Positions 7,213-10,587 of a DNA stretch of 10,587 bases are shown piece after piece. The stretch is from positions 1 through 10,587 of the forward strand of contig QNYN01000130.1 of NCBI GenBank assembly GCA_003973585.1. Reading direction: 5' to 3'. Under the pieces are notes generated by a model, which was given only the letters and a program-made list of their open reading frames with translations, had not been told where the DNA came from and did not search any database. Made by a program: the position numbers and the translations under genes. Origin of the DNA: Fusobacteriota bacterium. GTDB lineage: Bacteria > Fusobacteriota > Fusobacteriia > Fusobacteriales > Fusobacteriaceae. The first letter of the stretch is position 1. Every line of letters begins with the position of its first letter.

Positions 7213-7232
7213 AAAAATCCTAGAATTTCAAA

Positions 7233-7264
7233 AAAAAACCACCCATTAATTTAGGTGGTTTTTT
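7233..7264. terminator. Bidirectional intrinsic terminator between metK and rsmD
   Basis: An 11-bp stem, AAAAAACCACC (7233-7243) with GGTGGTTTTTT (7254-7264), has a 10-nt loop. It has a T run after the stem on either strand, because the A-tract before the 5' arm is the T-tract of the other strand. It lies 20 bp after the metK stop and 16 bp after the rsmD stop (minus strand), so it serves both converging operons. Confidence 0.93.
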
Positions 7265-7280
7265 CATATATTTATTACCT

Positions 7281-7829
7281 TTATCTTGTGTAAAAACTTA
7301 ATTCTTTTTTTCCATATCTTCTTTCATCTACTTTTTTAAATTCACCTATTGTATCAGGTAAATCTTCTAAAATATGATGTTCTGCTACTATAAGTCCACC
7401 TTCTCCTAATACTCCTACACTAGCTATCTTTTCTATAACTTTTGTACAGACATTGTCTTTATATGGTGGATCTAAAAATATCAATGTAAATTTTTCTCTT
7501 TTTTTCCCTAATATTTCTAAGGCTCTCATAGTTTCATTTTTATATGCTCTACATTGACTTTCAAAACCTAGATTATTTACATTTTGTATAATCATTCTAA
7601 GGGCTTCTTTATCTTTTTCTATCATAACAGCTCTTTTAGCTCCACGACTGATAGCTTCTAATGCTAAATTTCCTGTCCCACTAAATAAATCTAATACTAT
7701 TGCTCCATCAACAAGGGGAGCAATCATAGAAAATAATGATTCTTTTACTCTATCTGTAGTAGGTCTAGTATCAAATCCATCTCTACATTTTATCCTTTTT
7801 CCTTTGGCACTTCCTGCTATTATTCTCAT
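7281..7829 (-). CDS. rsmD: 16S rRNA (guanine(966)-N(2))-methyltransferase RsmD
   Basis: This SAM-dependent enzyme methylates N2 of G966 in 16S rRNA (E. coli numbering) during small-subunit assembly. Marks are MRIIAGSAKGKRI at the start, R-P-T-T-D-R-V-K-E-S-L-F (22-33), SAM-binding motif I D-L-F-S-G-T-G (47-53) and catalytic D-P-P-Y (120-123). The start chosen is the ATG at 7829, giving 182 residues. It has an AAGGAG at 7839-7844, and this is where RsmD proteins normally begin. A longer frame from 7868 would overlap the end of queA and add 13 atypical residues. The ribosome-binding site overlaps the queA stop codon, with 13 bp between the two genes. Confidence 0.94.
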   Translation of the reverse strand: MRIIAGSAKGKRIKCRDGFDTRPTTDRVKESLFSMIAPLVDGAIVLDLFSGTGNLALEAISRGAKRAVMIEKDKEALRMIIQNVNNLGFESQCRAYKNETMRALEILGKKREKFTLIFLDPPYKDNVCTKVIEKIASVGVLGEGGLIVAEHHILEDLPDTIGEFKKVDERRYGKKELSFYTR

Positions 7830-7842
7830 ATCTTTTTTCTCC

Positions 7843-8886
7843 TTAATATATAAACATTGCATCTCCAAAACTAAAGAATTTATATTTTTCTTTTACTGCT
7901 TCTTCATAAACTTTAAATATAAAATCCTTTTCACTCAGTGCTGAAACTAGCATTAATAATGTCGATTTTGGTAGATGAAAATTTGTAATTAATGCATCTA
8001 CTATTTTAAATTTATATCCTGGATAGATAAATATCTCTGTATCTCCTGATATTGGTAACAACTCTCCATTTTCATTAGTTGCTGATTCTAATGTTCTAAT
8101 AGATGTAGTCCCTACTGCTATTATTCTTCTACCTTCTGATTTTGCTTTATTTACAACTTCTGCTGTTTTTTGAGGAACTTCAAAAGTTTCAGAATGCATC
8201 TTATGGTCTAAAACATTTTCAGTTTGAACAGGACGAAATGTTCCTAGCCCAACTTCTAAATATACATCTACTATTTCTACACCTTTTTCTGCTATTTTTT
8301 CAAATAACTCCTTAGTAAAATGAAGTCCTGCTGTAGGAGCTGCTACTGATTCACCTTTTTCTGCATAAACAGTTTGATATCTATCTCCATCTTCTAATTT
8401 TTCTGTAATATATGGTGGTAAAGGCATTTGCCCTAATTCATGGATAATTTCTTCAAATATTCCATCAAATTCAAACTCTAAGATTCTGTTTCCATCTTCC
8501 TTTACTTCTTTTAGAGTAGCTTTTAATTGTCCATCACCAAAAATAATTGATTGATCAATTTTTAATTTTTTAGCTCTTCTAACTAGACATTCCCATTTAT
8601 TTAATTCTAACCTTTTCAATAAAAATACTTCCATTACTGCTCCACTTTCTTTTTTTCCAATAAGTCTTGCAGGAATTACTTTTGTTGAATTCCGAACTAA
8701 TACATCACCTTTTTTTAGATAATTTAAAATATCATAGAATTTCTTATGTTCTGTAGTCTTTTTTGTCTTATCTACAACTAATAATCTAGAATGATCACGA
8801 GGCATAGTAGGAGTTTGTCCTATTAATTCCTCTGGTAAATTATAGTCATAATCTGATAATAATATTTCTTGCTTTTTATTTTCCAA
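7843..8886 (-). CDS. queA: S-adenosylmethionine:tRNA ribosyltransferase-isomerase QueA
   Basis: This enzyme transfers and isomerises the ribosyl part of SAM onto 7-aminomethyl-7-deazaguanine at the tRNA wobble position, giving epoxyqueuosine. It has 347 residues, a normal length. Marks are YNLPEELIGQTP (15-26), RDHSRLLVVD (30-39), VIPARLIG (70-77), VAAPTAGLHFT (181-191), VGLGTFRPV (212-220), TNFHLPKSTLLMLVSA (301-316) and FFSFGDAMFI near the end. The start is a TTG at 8886 with GAGGG 7 nt upstream. No ATG is available before M28, which is inside the conserved region, and an in-frame stop lies 6 codons upstream, so TTG is well supported. It lies 48 bp after hflC and 13 bp before rsmD. Confidence 0.96.
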   Translation of the reverse strand: MENKKQEILLSDYDYNLPEELIGQTPTMPRDHSRLLVVDKTKKTTEHKKFYDILNYLKKGDVLVRNSTKVIPARLIGKKESGAVMEVFLLKRLELNKWECLVRRAKKLKIDQSIIFGDGQLKATLKEVKEDGNRILEFEFDGIFEEIIHELGQMPLPPYITEKLEDGDRYQTVYAEKGESVAAPTAGLHFTKELFEKIAEKGVEIVDVYLEVGLGTFRPVQTENVLDHKMHSETFEVPQKTAEVVNKAKSEGRRIIAVGTTSIRTLESATNENGELLPISGDTEIFIYPGYKFKIVDALITNFHLPKSTLLMLVSALSEKDFIFKVYEEAVKEKYKFFSFGDAMFIY

Positions 8887-8934
8887 TTTATATCCCTCTT
8901 TCTATACTCTTCCTTAAATTATTTAAAGATTGAG

Positions 8935-9780
8935 TTATTTAGTTTGCAACATTTTCCACATTTCTGAATCTGTAGTTAATATTATTTTTGTTTTTTTATC
9001 CATTATTTTTTCATAAGTTTCTAGAGTCTTCATAAATTTATAAAATTCAGGATCTCTATTATAGGCATCAGCATAAATTTCTAATGCTTTTGCATCTCCT
9101 TCTCCTTTTAATTCTTCAGACTTTTTATAAGCTTCAGCTAAAATTATAGTCTTTTCTTGATCTGCTTGAGAAGTTATTTCTAATGATTTTTCACGACCTT
9201 CTGCTCTATATTTTTTAGCTTGTTGATTTCTTTCAGCTTCCATCCTTCTATAGATATTTTCTTCATTTTCTTTAGGCAATTCTACCCTTTTTATCCTAAC
9301 ATCTACTATTTCTATCCCTGAAGATTTCGCTTTTTTTCTACTTTCTTCAGTTACATTTTTCATAATAGCATTTCTTTCTGAAGATATAATCTCAGATAAA
9401 GTATATTTTCCCATTTCTCTTCTAAGTTCTGAATAGATAATATCATCTAATCTAGCTTGAGCTCCTACTATATTCTGAACACTTTGTAAAAATAATAGTG
9501 GGTCTGAAATTCTCCATTTAGCATAATTATCTATAACGATATTTTTTTTATCATTAATTATAATTCCCTTTGGTGCAGCATCATAATCTAATAATCTTTT
9601 ATCAAAATATCTTACTTCATCAATAAATGGTGCTTTTAAATATAACCCAGGTTCTACTACAACTTTTCTAGGTTTTCCTAATCGGATTACAACGGCATTT
9701 TCAACTTCTGATACTTGAAATAAAGAAGTAAAGGATACTATTGCAATTATCGCTACTATACTAATTATTAATTTTTTCAT
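8935..9780 (-). CDS. hflC: HflC, SPFH/prohibitin-family modulator of FtsH protease
   Basis: This membrane protein forms, with HflK, a large ring-shaped complex that regulates the AAA protease FtsH. An N-terminal membrane anchor (about residues 3-22) is followed by the SPFH domain. That domain carries ENAVVIRLGKP, E-P-G-L-Y-L-K-A-P-F-I-D, and Y-A-K-W-R-I-S-D-P. A long charged helix/coiled coil follows (roughly 150-230, rich in K, E, R, A), then a short tail with T-T-D-S-E. The start chosen is the ATG at 9780 (281 residues) with AGGAGG about 12 nt upstream. A GTG at 9792 in the same frame lies inside the Shine-Dalgarno itself and is less likely. The gene overlaps the end of hflK by 20 bp, so the two are translationally coupled. 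It is shorter than E. coli HflC (334), mainly in the middle and tail. Confidence 0.93.
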   Translation of the reverse strand: MKKLIISIVAIIAIVSFTSLFQVSEVENAVVIRLGKPRKVVVEPGLYLKAPFIDEVRYFDKRLLDYDAAPKGIIINDKKNIVIDNYAKWRISDPLLFLQSVQNIVGAQARLDDIIYSELRREMGKYTLSEIISSERNAIMKNVTEESRKKAKSSGIEIVDVRIKRVELPKENEENIYRRMEAERNQQAKKYRAEGREKSLEITSQADQEKTIILAEAYKKSEELKGEGDAKALEIYADAYNRDPEFYKFMKTLETYEKIMDKKTKIILTTDSEMWKMLQTK

Positions 9781-10587
9781 TAGTTTCAACACCTCCTCCG
9801 ATTATATTTAAAAGACTTCCTTTTAACTTAGGATCAACTATTATTTTCTCTACATTTGGCATAGTTTTTTCCATAGTTTCTAAATACATTCTTGTTTTAG
9901 TAACATCTTTCCCTAAAGAGTATTTCTCACTTAGTTTAATAAATTTAGCTACATCTCCTTCTGCTTCTTTAATCCTTTTTTCTCTATACGCTTCAGCTTT
10001 ATTAACCATTTGTGAAGCTTGTCCCCGTGCATTAGGAATTATATCATTTCTATATCCATTAGCTTCATTTATAAATCTAGCTCTATCTTCACGAGCATTA
10101 GCTACTTCTTTAAATGCTTGCATTACTTCTTCTGGAGGCCCTACATCTTGTAATTGAAGACCTATTATCATTATTCCTGAATTATAACTTTCTAATATTT
10201 CTTTTAATTTTTCCCTTGTTTCTTCTTGTATCCCTTCTTTTCCAACTGTAAGAGTTTCTTCTATTCCTTTACTTCCAACCACTTGACGAAGTGCAGATTC
10301 TGAAGCATTTTTTATAGTTTGATATTGATTTCTTACATTAAATAAATAATCTTTCAAATTTGAAATCTTATACTGAACACTAAAATCTACATCGATTATA
10401 TTTTCATCTCCTGTAAACATCAGCGACTCTTCTGGAATGTTTTCATATTTTGCAGGTGGCCCTATATCGATAGTCTTAAATCCTATCTCTACTCTATAAA
10501 CTTTTGTTGTTTTTACAATATACCTTTTTCCTATAGGAGTTGGAAAATACCAATGCATTCCTGGTCCTACTGTTTTTACATATTTTC
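9761..10587 (-). CDS. hflK: HflK, partner of HflC in the FtsH-modulating complex (5' end cut by window edge)
   Basis: This is the partner subunit of HflC. About 274 residues are visible. The frame stays open to the right edge, where upstream codons give KYVKTVGPG before MHWYFPTPIG, matching the HflK 'PG-hW-FP-PIG' block, so the internal Met at 10558 is not the start. The missing part would hold the N-terminal tail and the membrane helix. Visible marks are MFTGDENIIDVDFSVQYKI, the Q-D-V-G-P-P-E-E-V-x-x-A-F-x-x-V-x-x-A-R-E-D-R block, a long charged helix, and TRMYLETMEKTMPNVEKIIVD near the C-terminus. It is the first visible gene of a minus-strand run hflK-hflC-queA-rsmD whose promoter lies outside the window. 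Confidence 0.94.
   Translation of the reverse strand, partial: KYVKTVGPGMHWYFPTPIGKRYIVKTTKVYRVEIGFKTIDIGPPAKYENIPEESLMFTGDENIIDVDFSVQYKISNLKDYLFNVRNQYQTIKNASESALRQVVGSKGIEETLTVGKEGIQEETREKLKEILESYNSGIMIIGLQLQDVGPPEEVMQAFKEVANAREDRARFINEANGYRNDIIPNARGQASQMVNKAEAYREKRIKEAEGDVAKFIKLSEKYSLGKDVTKTRMYLETMEKTMPNVEKIIVDPKLKGSLLNIIGGGVETNEKINN

Noticed and set aside
8887..8960. Internal promoter for queA in the hflC-queA gap
   Set aside because: TTGCAA near the end of hflC and several TATA-like hexamers exist, but none gives a good -35/-10 pair with a TG or close consensus; too weak to call.
1..10587. CRISPR array, tRNA, rRNA, transposase or prophage genes
   Set aside because: No regularly spaced direct repeats, no cloverleaf with a conserved TTCGA-type arm, and no coding frame with mobile-element motifs were found on reading both strands by eye.

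Overview
The window is AT-rich chromosomal DNA from a diderm (outer-membrane) bacterium with Firmicute-like regulation, most likely a member of the Fusobacteriota such as Fusobacterium, Cetobacterium or a relative. Four observations support this. There is an LPS-heptose kinase and a MipA/OmpV outer-membrane barrel, so the cell has an outer membrane. There is a SAM-I (S-box) riboswitch of the kind common in Firmicutes and Fusobacteria. There is a fused-ATPase ECF transporter. Codon use is strongly A/T-biased and the Shine-Dalgarno sites are strong AGGAGG types. The genus is an inference from gene content, not from a sequence search.

Layout. Positions 1-286 hold no gene; they contain an 84-bp three-armed palindromic element (142-225) and a possible minus-strand terminator (64-93). 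On the minus strand, from right to left, come a MipA/OmpV-family outer-membrane protein (2638-1823), then rfaE1 (1759-770) behind its own good promoter, then ispF (766-287) only 3 bp after rfaE1. From a divergent promoter region (about 2639-2784) a plus-strand operon starts. It has a consensus promoter, a SAM-I riboswitch with an overlapping antiterminator/terminator, an ECF S component, a two-domain ECF ATPase, EcfT and metK. It ends at a hairpin (7233-7264) that also works for the converging minus-strand operon. That operon reads hflK (cut by the right edge), hflC, queA, rsmD.

How the genes work together. The central operon looks like a closed homeostatic loop. The riboswitch senses S-adenosylmethionine. 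When SAM is low it lets transcription through to a transporter, probably for methionine or a methionine precursor, and to SAM synthetase, which turns methionine into SAM. The genes have almost no intergenic space, so metK appears to depend on the same switch about 3.2 kb upstream. The converging operon pairs a membrane protease-modulating complex (HflKC) with two RNA-modifying enzymes that both consume SAM (QueA, RsmD). The left-hand operon serves the envelope: LPS-core heptose, isoprenoid precursor, and an outer-membrane barrel.

No transposase, prophage gene, CRISPR array, tRNA or rRNA is visible. The transporter/metK operon is the most interesting part; the remaining genes are recognisable housekeeping genes.
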